From assembly GCA_947625815.1 (NCBI GenBank), contig CANQPU010000035.1, forward strand, positions 1 to 50,833: DNA of 50,833 nucleotides, in the 5' to 3' direction. The stretch is from an uncultured Oscillospiraceae bacterium. GTDB lineage: Bacteria > Bacillota > Clostridia > Oscillospirales > Oscillospiraceae. The position numbers and the translations under genes were made by a program. Numbering within the stretch: the first letter of the stretch is position 1; every line of letters starts with the position of its first letter. The notes beneath the pieces were generated by a model. That model was not told the origin of the DNA and ran no database searches. It worked only from the letters and a program-made list of their open reading frames with translations. Shown piece after piece: positions 23,999-31,668 of this stretch.

Positions 23999-24484
23999 AT
24001 GAATCCTCCGAAAACACCAACAGAGTTTGATTATGACCTCTGGACCACCGAGGATGGCAAGTGCATGGTGCGGATAAAGCGCACCGGCGAGGTATGTGAG
24101 GTTGACCGGGACGCCTTCCGGCTCCTGCGCGCCGAGGAAAAACGGTTGCGCCGATCCAAAACCGGGATCGTTGTCCCGGAGCATCCTTCCGAGCGAAGCG
24201 CATTGCTCTCCACGGACTACATAAGCCTCGACAGCTCTGACGATATGCAAACCTCATGGCTCATTGACCCCATGAACATGGAGGACTCCCTTACCACCCT
24301 GATGCTTGAAGATGAATTTGTGAAAACCCTCTCCATGCGTCAGAGGGATGTGTATATCCAGTGCATCATGGGAGATGTTCAACCGGCAGAGTATGCCAGG
24401 GACCACAACATCAGCAAGCCTCGTGTTTCCGCTCTGCTCAAAGAAATACGGGAAAAAGCAAAAAAGTTTTTTGACAGACGTTAA
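23999..24484 (+). CDS. Sigma-70-like protein of a mobile element
   Basis: This 161-residue protein has a C-terminal third resembling sigma region 4 (LSMRQRDVYIQCIMGDVQ, HNISKPRVSALLKEIREKAK), a helix-turn-helix. The N-terminal part is charged (DEDGKC-like segment, EEKRLRRSKTG) and lacks an obvious region 2. Such proteins are common next to relaxase and recombinase genes in Clostridial integrative elements; they may direct element transcription, but this is not shown here. The start at 23999 lies behind the hairpin-masked AAGGAG. It is followed by a structured leader, mazF and the serine recombinase, all rightward. Confidence 0.75.
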   Translation: MNPPKTPTEFDYDLWTTEDGKCMVRIKRTGEVCEVDRDAFRLLRAEEKRLRRSKTGIVVPEHPSERSALLSTDYISLDSSDDMQTSWLIDPMNMEDSLTTLMLEDEFVKTLSMRQRDVYIQCIMGDVQPAEYARDHNISKPRVSALLKEIREKAKKFFDRR

Positions 24485-24868
24485 CTCTGACATCCCCGCA
24501 GTCCGTTGTAAGGTGAAAGGGCAAAAAAAGCTCTTTCACCCTACAACTGAATAAGTCACTCATCAGATACGTTCCTGCATGAGCAAGCCAAGGCGGGCGG
24601 AGCGCCGTGACCTCAAATGAGAGAGCGATACATCCGTACCCGTGTGAGCCGGATTGCAACCGGCTCGGCCAGGACCTTTGCAGGGATAATGATACTTCCG
24701 TAATTCGCGGCCCGGTCACAATGAAGGCGGGGAGGTTAGAGTCCTATGGAGCGGTCAGCAAGCCGCCGTCTGATGTTTCCCCACCGGGGGTGCCGAGGGC
24801 AAATACGGTAAAAAAGTTATGAAACCGGACCGTGGGATACCCGGTCCGGCTTACATAGGAGCAAGAGC
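24485..24868 (+). ncRNA. Structured leader upstream of mazF, candidate RNA element
   Basis: Several stems in a row: 24505-24519/24533-24547 (15 bp, one mismatch); GAGCCGG/CCGGCTC around 24647-24667; CCGGACC/GGTCCGG at 24825-24831/24843-24849. A 71-codon frame from GTG 24607 to 24822 begins with a Cys/His-rich stretch (AIHPYPCEPDCNRLG) behind GGCGGAG, so it could be a small gene instead. I match it to no known RNA family. Confidence 0.4.
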
Positions 24869-25291
24869 ATGAACAATGGAATTAAACCTGAGTTTGAAAG
24901 CAAAATCTCTCCCCTGACGGAGTGGGAGTACCGTCGCGGCGAGGTCTACCTCGCCGACCTGAACCCATATAGAGGCTCTGAGCAGGGCGGCACACGCCCT
25001 GTTCTTCTTTTGCAGAACAACGTGGGCAACATCTACTGTCCCACTCTCATCATAGCCCCCATCACCTCCCGTCAGGACAAAAAGCCCCGCCAGCCCACCC
25101 ACTGTAATCTTGGGCGCACCAGCGGCCTCCCGGAGCAGTCTATGGTGATGCTGGAACAGATAAGGACCATTGACAAAAGCCGTGTCATTCGCTTCATGGG
25201 AAAGCTCGATGCCGAAAAGATGCGCGAGATCGACACCGCTCTTGAAGTAAGCCTCAGCCTCCACATTCCAGCGGAAGTGGAGGCACCGTGA
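24869..25291 (+). CDS. PemK/MazF-family toxin (endoribonuclease)
   Basis: This 140-residue protein has the MazF fold signature: RRGEVYLADLNPYRGSEQGG near the N-terminus, RPVLLLQNN and CPTLIIAPITSR in the core, then MVMLEQIRTIDKSRVI. Family members cut mRNA at short sequences. About 20 extra N-terminal residues precede the domain. An AGGAGC site precedes ATG 24869. No MazE-like antitoxin gene sits next to it, only the structured leader upstream and a 48-codon ORF downstream. It may maintain the mobile element. Confidence 0.9.
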   Translation: MNNGIKPEFESKISPLTEWEYRRGEVYLADLNPYRGSEQGGTRPVLLLQNNVGNIYCPTLIIAPITSRQDKKPRQPTHCNLGRTSGLPEQSMVMLEQIRTIDKSRVIRFMGKLDAEKMREIDTALEVSLSLHIPAEVEAP

Positions 25292-25346
25292 AGGCGGCAT
25301 CGGTCATTTTTCCGTCAGGGGAAAAATATACTGATGTTGAAATGAG

Positions 25347-25490
25347 GTGGTCATAATCAGTACCGAAAAACGGAAAACCAAAGTCATTTTTATCAATCCC
25401 AACAGTCCAAAAGCTGTTGAAAAGCTGTTGCGCCAGCTCGCCGTGGAAAAGCTGGCCAAGGCTCAGAATCGTGATCCTCTATCCCCATAG
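25347..25490 (+). CDS. Small ORF between mazF and the recombinase
   Basis: A 47-residue frame from GTG 25347 to TAG 25488. It is basic and helical with a regular heptad-like second half (PKAVEKLLRQLAVEKLAKAQ). The start is uncertain because an in-frame ATG is lacking; GAGGTGG could serve a start a few codons later at an ATA or ATC. Its charge pattern and short gap to the recombinase suggest an accessory (excisionase-like) role, or an antitoxin for MazF. Both are guesses. Confidence 0.45.
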   Translation: MVIISTEKRKTKVIFINPNSPKAVEKLLRQLAVEKLAKAQNRDPLSP

Positions 25491-25592
25491 CCACGCCCGT
25501 CCCCGGTACGGCCACAAACTTCACTAAATTCTCCGGGTATGCTATAATAGCGCCGGATGCGAATTGGCCGACTGGAAAGGAGCGGCTTGATA

Positions 25593-27113
25593 ATGAGAAT
25601 CGCAGCATATTGTCGTGTATCGACAGAAAAAGAGGAACAACAAGACAGCCTGAAGCATCAGAAACAGTTTTTTGAGGAATACGCGCAAAAATACGGACAC
25701 ACCCTGGTCCGGCTCTATGCTGACGAAGGCATCTCTGGGACAAGCCTCAAAAAGAGAGATGAATTTGTCAGGCTCATCAAGGACGCGAAAATCGGGCTTT
25801 TTGAGATGGTGGTCGTGAAGGATGTTTCCCGACTTGCCAGAAACACCGTGGATTTTCTCCAGAGCATCCGTACCCTGAAGGGCTGCGGTGTGAACACCCT
25901 GTTTATCACAGCCAATATGGACAGTTTGGGAGAATCGGAATTTGTTCTCACCCTCTTTGGGGCGATGGCCCAGGAGGAAAGTGCGAACCTGAGCAAGCGC
26001 GTCAAGTTTGGCAAGAAGCTCAATGCTCAGAAGGGCCGCGTTCCCCAGCGGATCTACGGCTATGACCGCATCGACAATTTCACACTGGCAATAAACTTGT
26101 CGGAAGCCCGTGTGGTCCGGGAGATCTACCGGCTCTATCTGGAGGAAGGACTTGGGTGCCGTACCATCAGCCTCCAGCTTAACGCCCAGGGTGTAAAAAC
26201 CAAATTTGACTGCGAATGGAACCCCCGTGGTGTTCGGCGTATCCTTACAAACTCCATCTACTGTGGCAGGTATGTCAACAACAAGTATGAGATTGAGGAC
26301 TATCTGACCGGGAAGCAGGTCCATATCCCGGAAGAACAGCACTACCACCATGACAGGCCCGAATGGGCAATCGTAACCCCGGAGGAATTTGACACGGCAC
26401 AGAAACTTATGAACAGCAGGCGTAAGCAATACGACTCCGGGCCTCCTTTTATGGATGCCCGGTTCAGCACCAAGCATCTGTTCAGCACTCTCATCAAGTG
26501 CGAACACTGTGGACAGTCCTTCTATCAGAAGCATTATACTTACGTCAACACCCGCGTCTACTGGAAATGCCGCACCAATGACCAGTTCACTGCCGTCAGA
26601 TGCGACAACACCGTGACCATCAACGAGCCTGAGTTGTTGGAGGAAATAAGGGCCTACTTCGCCTCCCTGATTTCCGACAAACAGCACTTTATTGAGAGCG
26701 TCCTTTCGGATTTTCACAAATCGCACGAACAGGCAGCGAAAAAAGTGGACACAGGGGCCATCGAGCAAAAGCGAAAAAAGCTCCTCGCAAAAAAGGAACG
26801 CTATCAGGAGATGTACGCCAATGACGTGATTACGATGGCGGAGCTCAAGCTGAAAACTGACGCCATAGCGGAGGAGCTTCAGGAAATCGACTGTGACATC
26901 AAACGGTATGAGCAATCCCTGGCGGCTCAGAAGGACAGTGAGAACATCATCAAAACGTACATCCGGGAGATCGAGCGTTTCCTATCACTGGAAACCGTGA
27001 CAAATCTCGACCTCCGGCGCATTCTGGACCACATCAGCGTGAATAAATCAGGTGTGGTGACAGTGATTTTGAAGAATCTGGAGGACATTGGAACCTCCGC
27101 ACCTACCTATTAA
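25593..27113 (+). CDS. Large serine recombinase (site-specific integrase)
   Basis: This 506-residue recombinase has an N-terminal resolvase domain (1-150) with catalytic Ser in AAYCRVSTE and arginines in VSRLARN and ANLSKRVKFG. A Recombinase domain follows (about 165-280: GYDRIDN, GCRTISLQLNAQGVKT). Then comes a zinc ribbon (IKCEHCGQSFY with later CRT and C) and a coiled coil around residues 395-465 that usually mediates subunit contacts. ATG 25593 has AAAGGAGC upstream. It ends exactly at a junction to GC-rich chromosomal coding sequence, as expected for the integrase gene at an element end. Confidence 0.95.
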   Translation: MRIAAYCRVSTEKEEQQDSLKHQKQFFEEYAQKYGHTLVRLYADEGISGTSLKKRDEFVRLIKDAKIGLFEMVVVKDVSRLARNTVDFLQSIRTLKGCGVNTLFITANMDSLGESEFVLTLFGAMAQEESANLSKRVKFGKKLNAQKGRVPQRIYGYDRIDNFTLAINLSEARVVREIYRLYLEEGLGCRTISLQLNAQGVKTKFDCEWNPRGVRRILTNSIYCGRYVNNKYEIEDYLTGKQVHIPEEQHYHHDRPEWAIVTPEEFDTAQKLMNSRRKQYDSGPPFMDARFSTKHLFSTLIKCEHCGQSFYQKHYTYVNTRVYWKCRTNDQFTAVRCDNTVTINEPELLEEIRAYFASLISDKQHFIESVLSDFHKSHEQAAKKVDTGAIEQKRKKLLAKKERYQEMYANDVITMAELKLKTDAIAEELQEIDCDIKRYEQSLAAQKDSENIIKTYIREIERFLSLETVTNLDLRRILDHISVNKSGVVTVILKNLEDIGTSAPTY

Positions 27114-27130
27114 GGGACAATAGTTGAGGC
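27105..27130. other. Putative attachment-site junction
   Basis: The recombinase stop TAA is at 27111-27113 and an unrelated GC-rich frame continues in the same phase from 27114. Sequence to the left is element-like and to the right chromosomal. The core cannot be fixed because the other end of the element is not recognised in the window. Confidence 0.6.
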
Positions 27131-27494
27131 CGTGGACCCCATCATCCTGAGCCTGGACACGGTGGACTCCTGCGCGGAGGCCTCGCCCGAGCCTCTGGAC
27201 CTGCCCCTGTATATCCTCGATATGTTCGACTCCCCCATCGTCTCCGGCGGCGCGGGGAGGCAGATCCTGGTGACCCTGGGCCAGTTCACCATCGTGCGGC
27301 TGGAGCGCGACTCTCAGCTGCTCATCCCGGTCTACGACTACTGCGTCCCCGAAAAGCCCTGCTGCGGCACCGGCGGCGACGACCCCTGCGCCCTTTTCAA
27401 CCGCATCGAGTTCCCCGTCAACGAGTTCTTCCCGCCGGACGCCATCTGCGAGCCGGAGGAATACAGCGAGCTGCTGCCCCAGACAGAGGAATGA
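27114..27494 (+). pseudogene. 3' fragment of a host gene cut by integration
   Basis: Open frame of about 126 codons with strong GC-rich codon use but no ribosome-binding site and no upstream start in frame; a TAA of the recombinase precedes it. It reads GTIVEAVDPIILSLDTVDSC, then a Cys-containing tail (YDYCVPEKPCCGTGGDDPC) and an acidic end. The N-terminal part should lie at the other end of the element. GTG 27132 could give a short product. The family is not recognised; a small Cys-rich structural protein is possible. Confidence 0.6.
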
Positions 27495-27600
27495 GCCCCG
27501 CCCCCTCCGGGGAGGCTCGGCCTGCCGAAAAGGGCCCTCCGGCCTTTTCCGGCAAGGGGGAAGCGGGACAAAAACCGGACCGCGACGCCGTTTTTTGACA

Positions 27601-27660
27601 GGTCCCGCCTCCCCCGGCCGGAGCCGGGGGCATATTCGCGGCGGGACCGGCCCACTTTTT
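27601..27660 (+). terminator. Nested GC-rich terminator
   Basis: Outer stem GGTCCCGCC/GGCGGGACC (27601-27609/27640-27648) with inner stem 27611-27618/27623-27630, then a T-run at 27656-27661. It ends the transcript of the truncated host gene just before the asnA promoter. Confidence 0.7.
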
Positions 27661-27662
27661 TC

Positions 27663-27691
27663 TTGACTTCTCCCTTTTAATGTAGTAAAAT
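27663..27691 (+). promoter_or_regulatory. Sigma-A-type promoter of asnA
   Basis: TTGACT at 27663-27668, 17-base spacer, TAAAAT at 27686-27691. The transcript would start about 30 bases before asnA, leaving no room for a T-box. Confidence 0.8.
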
Positions 27692-27724
27692 GACCCATAG
27701 TTTTTTTATGGGGAGTGATCTCAC

Positions 27725-28729
27725 ATGGATGCTTACATACCCTCCGGCTACAGCCCGGTCCTTGGGATCTATGACACGCAGCGGGCCATCGCCGTGATCA
27801 AGAGGACCTTTGAGGACGCGCTCAGCCGCAGGCTCAATCTTCTGCGCGTCTCCGCGCCCCTCTTTGTGGAGGGCGCCACGGGACTCAACGACGACCTGAA
27901 CGGCGTGGAGCGGCCCGTCTCCTTCGATATCCCCGACGGCGGCAAGGAGGGACAGGTGGTCCACTCCCTGGCCAAGTGGAAGCGCATGGCGCTCCACCGC
28001 TACGGCTTTGCTCCCGGCGCGGGCCTTTACACCGACATGAACGCCATCCGGCGCGACGAGGTCATGGACAACCTCCACTCCATCTACGTGGACCAGTGGG
28101 ACTGGGAAAAGGTGATCACCCGGAAGGAGCGGAACCTCGATTATCTGAAGGCGACGGTGAGGGACATCGTGGCCGCCATTTCGGAAGCCAACGCGGAGCT
28201 CCAGAAGGTCTTCCCCCAGCTGGATGTGAAGATCGACACCGACGTCGCCTTCGTCACCAGTCAGGAGCTGGAGGATCGCTGGCCAGACCTGACGCCCAAG
28301 GAGCGGGAAAATGAGTTCCTGCGGGAGCACCACACCGCCTTCATCATGCAAATCGGCAAGAAGCTGAAATCCGGTGCCATCCACGACGGGCGCGCTCCCG
28401 ACTACGACGACTGGGAGCTGAACGGGGACATCATGTTCTGGAACGATCTTTTGGGCTGCGCCTATGAGGTCAGCTCCATGGGCATTCGCGTGGACCCGGA
28501 GTCCCTGGACCGGCAGCTCACCGAGCGTGGATGCGACGACCGGCGGCGTCTGCCCTTCCACAGGATGCTGCTGGAGGGCCGTCTGCCCCTGACCGTCGGC
28601 GGCGGCATTGGCCAGTCGCGCCTTTGTATGCTCCTGCTCAAAAAGGCCCATATCGGCGAGGTCCAGGCCAGCATCTGGGACGACAACACCATCCGCGAGT
28701 GCGCCTATTCCGGCGTCACGCTCCTGTAA
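27725..28729 (+). CDS. asnA: Aspartate-ammonia ligase (asparagine synthetase A)
   Basis: AsnA makes asparagine from aspartate, ammonia and ATP in the cytoplasm. It has 334 residues, the usual length, and a class II tRNA-synthetase-like fold. Family segments are intact: INLLRVSAPLFV-like RLNLLRVSAPLF, TGLNDDLNGVERPV, VVHSLAKWKRMAL, YTDMNAIRRDE, YVDQWDWEK and GGGIGQSRLCMLLL near the C-terminus. ATG 27725 follows GGGGAGTGAT. It is transcribed alone from the promoter at 27663 and ends at a bidirectional terminator. Confidence 0.97.
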   Translation: MDAYIPSGYSPVLGIYDTQRAIAVIKRTFEDALSRRLNLLRVSAPLFVEGATGLNDDLNGVERPVSFDIPDGGKEGQVVHSLAKWKRMALHRYGFAPGAGLYTDMNAIRRDEVMDNLHSIYVDQWDWEKVITRKERNLDYLKATVRDIVAAISEANAELQKVFPQLDVKIDTDVAFVTSQELEDRWPDLTPKERENEFLREHHTAFIMQIGKKLKSGAIHDGRAPDYDDWELNGDIMFWNDLLGCAYEVSSMGIRVDPESLDRQLTERGCDDRRRLPFHRMLLEGRLPLTVGGGIGQSRLCMLLLKKAHIGEVQASIWDDNTIRECAYSGVTLL

Positions 28730-28747
28730 GGCCCTTTTTCGGTAAAA

Positions 28748-28780
28748 AACATCCACCGGCTTGCCGGTGGATGTTTTTTT
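28748..28780. terminator. Bidirectional terminator
   Basis: 13-bp perfect stem AACATCCACCGGC/GCCGGTGGATGTT with a TT loop, flanked by A-run on the left and T-run on the right. It serves asnA and the convergent DUF3048 gene. Confidence 0.93.
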
Positions 28781-28784
28781 CTGC

Positions 28785-30077
28785 CTATTTTACATCTACG
28801 CTTCCCGAGGAGATCGGGAGGATGGCGATGTAGGTGACGCCGGACGAGAGGACGATCTCGTCGCCGTTCTCGTCGGTAAAGATGAACTGGGAGGTGTCCG
28901 ACTTGCGCATCCAGTTGATCTGGGTCACCACGCCGTCCGCGATGAGCTTGCCCTTGCCGGAGCCGGTGAGGGTGGCCTTGAGCCTGCCTTCGGTGTCGCC
29001 GGAGATGGGGGTGATGCGGGCGGAAATGGTGATGATGTTCCTGACCTTGAGCTGGCCGTCGGTGGCGCCGTCCGTCATGGGGGCGTCGTACTGGCTGACG
29101 GCGTAAAGCTTCGTTTCCGGGTCATACGCAAAGAAGGTGGATTTGGACTTGGAGAATTTGACCTCCACGCTGACGGCGGACGCGCCGGCGCGCTCCACCT
29201 CGTCCGCGAAGGTGAAGCCCGCGGAGAAGCCCTCCTTGTGGGTGAGGCGGGCGTCATGCTTTTTAAGGTAAGCCTCCACCGTGGGGACGTCCAGCATCAG
29301 GCTGTGCTCCTTGCCCATGGTCTCCGCCCTGGTCTGGTCGCGGAAGAAGGTCTCCCCGGAGCCGTTGACGCCGTCGATGTGGGTGATGCCGGTGCTCTTC
29401 AGTCTGGCATAGGCGTCGTCGCTTCCGCCGGCGTGGATATAGATGGCGTCAAAGCCCATGGCGATGTCCACATAATAGGGTCTGGCGCTTCGGACGCTTC
29501 CGATGACCTCGGCGCCCTTGAAGCCCTGATAGAGGCCCATGAGGCGGGTGATCCCGCCCTCCACGGGGATCTCAAAGATCATATCCGCCTCGGTGATGCC
29601 CACCTGGGGCGTGGCTTTTTTCAGGTTGTTGAGCATGACGGCATAGGGCCGGTACTCCGATACGTCGGTGTCCATGCCAAGCCCGGTAAGGGGGTTCCGG
29701 TACGCCGGCTCCGGGGGCTCGTCGCCGCCGTCATCGGGGGGATCCTGCTCGTCGCCGCCGTCGTCCGGGGGCGTCGGCTCATCGCCGCCTTCATCCGGGG
29801 GCGTCTGCTCGTCCCCGCCATCATCCGGTGGCGTCGGCTCGTCCCCACCGTCGTCGGGGGGCGTCGGCTCGTCGCCTTCACCAGGCGTAAGGTCGGGGTC
29901 TATGATCACCGGCGGGGGAGGCGTGGGGGTCTGCTCCTTCTCGCCCCCGAAAATGAATACCGCGGCCAGTACGATCAGCGCTATGATCGCCGCGGCGGCC
30001 GCCACGATCCCAACGATAAGGAGAATGTTTCTCCTGTCCACCGCCGTACTGTGGGCCTGATGCTTTCCTGCTGCCAT
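28785..30077 (-). CDS. DUF3048 (YerB-like) membrane-anchored protein
   Basis: This 430-residue exported protein has one N-terminal helix (about 18-43, ILLIVGIVAAAAAIIALIVL) and no lipobox cysteine. Residues about 50-125 are an acidic Pro/Gly linker with five to six copies of a decapeptide like DEPTPPDDGG. The DUF3048 domain follows (NPLTGLGMD, RPYAVMLNNLKKATPQVGI, GITRLMGLYQ, SARPYYVDIA) with the C-terminal part FFAYDPETKLY and VTQINWMRKSD. YerB itself is poorly characterised. The gene stands alone, convergent with asnA. Confidence 0.88.
   Translation of the reverse strand: MAAGKHQAHSTAVDRRNILLIVGIVAAAAAIIALIVLAAVFIFGGEKEQTPTPPPPVIIDPDLTPGEGDEPTPPDDGGDEPTPPDDGGDEQTPPDEGGDEPTPPDDGGDEQDPPDDGGDEPPEPAYRNPLTGLGMDTDVSEYRPYAVMLNNLKKATPQVGITEADMIFEIPVEGGITRLMGLYQGFKGAEVIGSVRSARPYYVDIAMGFDAIYIHAGGSDDAYARLKSTGITHIDGVNGSGETFFRDQTRAETMGKEHSLMLDVPTVEAYLKKHDARLTHKEGFSAGFTFADEVERAGASAVSVEVKFSKSKSTFFAYDPETKLYAVSQYDAPMTDGATDGQLKVRNIITISARITPISGDTEGRLKATLTGSGKGKLIADGVVTQINWMRKSDTSQFIFTDENGDEIVLSSGVTYIAILPISSGSVDVK
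29713..29876. repeat. 30-bp tandem coding repeat
   Basis: Five to six imperfect 30-bp units (plus-strand core GGCTCGTCGCCGCCGTCATC) encode the DEPTPPDDGG linker of the DUF3048 protein. Units vary between P, Q and D at the third position. Copy number may vary between strains. Confidence 0.85.
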
Positions 30078-30164
30078 GGTCCCTCCTCCTTTCGAGACGA
30101 TCCGAGGAATTTCATCTTATTCTAACTCTTTTTTCCCGTTATGTCAACTCATTACAGAAAACCC

Positions 30165-30193
30165 TTGAGAAAAATCCCATAAGCGTGTATAAT
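30165..30193 (+). promoter_or_regulatory. Sigma-A-type promoter of the DUF4364 gene
   Basis: TTGAGA at 30165-30170, 17-base spacer, perfect TATAAT at 30188-30193. Confidence 0.85.
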
Positions 30194-30223
30194 AGTCGTA
30201 AGATCTTCCAAGGAGGAACGGCT

Positions 30224-30751
30224 ATGGAAGAACGCTTAGGCTTTATACGCACCGAAATGGACCTGAAGGTCCTGATCCTCTTTATCCTCCGGCGGCTGCC
30301 CGAGCCCGCGACCTGGGAGGAGCTGACGGACATGACGCTCCTGGCGGACTCCGCCATCGGCTATTTCGACTTCTCCGAGTGCCTGGCGGACCTTGTCCGC
30401 ACGGGCCACGCGGAAAAGGGCGAGGCGGGCTATGTCGTCACCGAAAAGGGCCGGGAGAACGGCGAGGCCATGGAATCGAGCCTCCCCTACTCCGTCCGGG
30501 TCCGGGCGGAGAAGGCCGCCGCGGCGCTCTCGGACACTCAGCGGCGCCGCAGTATGATCGAGGCCGGCCACGAGATGCGCTCCCGCGGGGGATTCACGGT
30601 GCACCTGTCCATGTCCGACGGCGTGGGCCCGATCCTGGACCTCCGGATGCTCACCGGCGACGAGAAGCAAACCGCCAGGATCGAGGCCAACTTCAAAAAG
30701 AACGCGGAGAAGCTGTATCAGAAGATGATAAAGCTTCTGAGCGAAGAATAA
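30224..30751 (+). CDS. DUF4364-family winged-helix protein
   Basis: This 175-residue cytoplasmic protein is widespread in Clostridia, with unknown role. The N-terminal half looks like a winged helix (LKVLILFILRRLPEPATWEE, YFDFSECLADLVRTGHAEKG, GYVVTEKGRENG). The C-terminal half is DUF4364-type (GFTVHLSMSDGVGPILDLRM). ATG 30224 has AAGGAGG seven bases upstream. Transcribed alone from the promoter at 30165. Confidence 0.9.
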   Translation: MEERLGFIRTEMDLKVLILFILRRLPEPATWEELTDMTLLADSAIGYFDFSECLADLVRTGHAEKGEAGYVVTEKGRENGEAMESSLPYSVRVRAEKAAAALSDTQRRRSMIEAGHEMRSRGGFTVHLSMSDGVGPILDLRMLTGDEKQTARIEANFKKNAEKLYQKMIKLLSEE

Positions 30752-30756
30752 ACACA

Positions 30757-30777
30757 GGGCCGCCCCAAAGGCGGCCC
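30757..30777 (+). terminator. Weak terminator after the DUF4364 gene
   Basis: 8-bp stem GGGCCGCC/GGCGGCCC with a CCAAA loop, followed only by TTGTC. Confidence 0.5.
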
Positions 30778-30842
30778 TTGTCGCAGGTTTTGGATCTCTT
30801 TCATTGGGCGCCGTACCGGCCGCCGCGGGCGGCGGCCCCGGC

Positions 30843-31154
30843 TTAGACGAACTTCACCGCCGTGCCGTAGACGATGACCTCGGCGGCGCCCTGCATGACG
30901 GCGGAGGAGGCGTAGCGGATATTGACGATGGCGTCGGCGCCCAGGGCCTCGGCCTCCACCACCATGCGCTTGGTGGCCAGGGCCCGGGCGTCGTTCATCA
31001 TCTCGGTGTACGCCTTCAGCTCCCCGCCCACCAGCGTCTTGAAGCTCTGGGAGATGTCCCTCCCGATGTTCTTTGTCTGGATGGTGCTGCCCTTGACAAG
31101 GCCCAGCATCTCCAGATTTTTGCCGGTAATCGTTTCAGTATTGACTAAGATCAT
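30843..31154 (-). CDS. YbjQ/UPF0145-family protein
   Basis: This 103-residue protein matches YbjQ: LVNTETITGKNLEMLGLVKG at the N-terminus, GGELKAYTEMMNDAR and ALGADAIVNIRYASS in the core. Pentamer-forming; a metal-binding role has been suggested for the family but is not established. ATG 31154 lies 11 bases after AAGGAG; a GTG three codons earlier is too close to it. It overlaps the preceding membrane-protein gene by 20 bases and is last in the SPFH operon. Confidence 0.9.
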   Translation of the reverse strand: MILVNTETITGKNLEMLGLVKGSTIQTKNIGRDISQSFKTLVGGELKAYTEMMNDARALATKRMVVEAEALGADAIVNIRYASSAVMQGAAEVIVYGTAVKFV

Positions 31155-31359
31155 CTTCTTCACCGCTCCTTATCTCTCGGATCCTCTCCACGCACACCCA
31201 GACCGTCAGCGCCGCGAAGGCCAGGGGCACGACCCCCAGCACCACCCGCCAGACGCCCTCCAACAGTGTGACCAGGAGGATAAAATAGACGATATAGTAT
31301 AAAATCAACAGGGCCGCCGCCACGATGGGGCCGACCATTTTTTTACCGTGCGATCTCAC
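31135..31359 (-). CDS. Small two-helix membrane protein
   Basis: A 74-residue protein with two hydrophobic helices (VAAALLILYYIVYFILLVTL and VVLGVVPLAFAALTVWVCV) and a charged C-terminal tail. GTG 31359 is preferred because GGAGGAGG lies just upstream; a frame-extending start at 31395 lacks a site. Fourth gene of the SPFH operon, function unknown. Confidence 0.65.
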   Translation of the reverse strand: MRSHGKKMVGPIVAAALLILYYIVYFILLVTLLEGVWRVVLGVVPLAFAALTVWVCVERIREIRSGEEDDLSQY

Positions 31360-31391
31360 AGTCCTCCTCCCCTTTCTCAGAGGGACCGGCT

Positions 31392-31667
31392 TCACTTTGT
31401 CTTTTTATAATATGCCCTGATAAACTTCCATATGCTAAGCGCCAGGAGCAGGGCCGCGAGGGCGAGCAGGAAAGCGCCGGCCAGTACATGTCCGTCCCGG
31501 AGCATCAAAACGCCGGCAAGGGCGATGAGTCCGACGGCCGCCAGGACTAAGGCGACCACCAGGGCGGCGAGAAGGATCCGCAGGGGCTTGGGGACGATCC
31601 TGCTGCGGCTGGCCTCGAAGGAGCCCTCCAGCACCAGCTCCAGGAGCGTCTCAAAAAGAATTTCCAT
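31392..31667 (-). CDS. Small membrane protein in SPFH operon
   Basis: A 91-residue protein. The first 25 residues are amphipathic (MEILFETLLELVLEGSFEAS), then come two membrane helices (LRILLAALVVALVLAAVGLI, GAFLLALAALLLALSIW) and a basic end. A GGAGGGG site precedes ATG 31667. One base separates it from the ribbon-helix-helix gene. It may assemble with the SPFH protein in the membrane; that is inference from the operon only. Confidence 0.75.
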   Translation of the reverse strand: MEILFETLLELVLEGSFEASRSRIVPKPLRILLAALVVALVLAAVGLIALAGVLMLRDGHVLAGAFLLALAALLLALSIWKFIRAYYKKTK

Positions 31668-31668
31668 C

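Noticed and set aside
24640-24850. Group II intron remnant
   Set aside because: GTGTG-like start and a stem are present, but I find no domain V hairpin or reverse transcriptase fragment.
25542-26915. 457-codon leftward frame opposite the serine recombinase
   Set aside because: Antisense of a clear recombinase; no ribosome-binding site and no domain-like motifs.
27495-27724. T-box leader before asnA
   Set aside because: The promoter lies only about 30 bases before the gene, so no leader of T-box size is possible; the upstream stems are terminator structures.
28761-30125. 454-codon rightward frame opposite the DUF3048 gene
   Set aside because: Antisense shadow; the minus strand carries a recognisable domain, and the plus frame crosses the asnA terminator.
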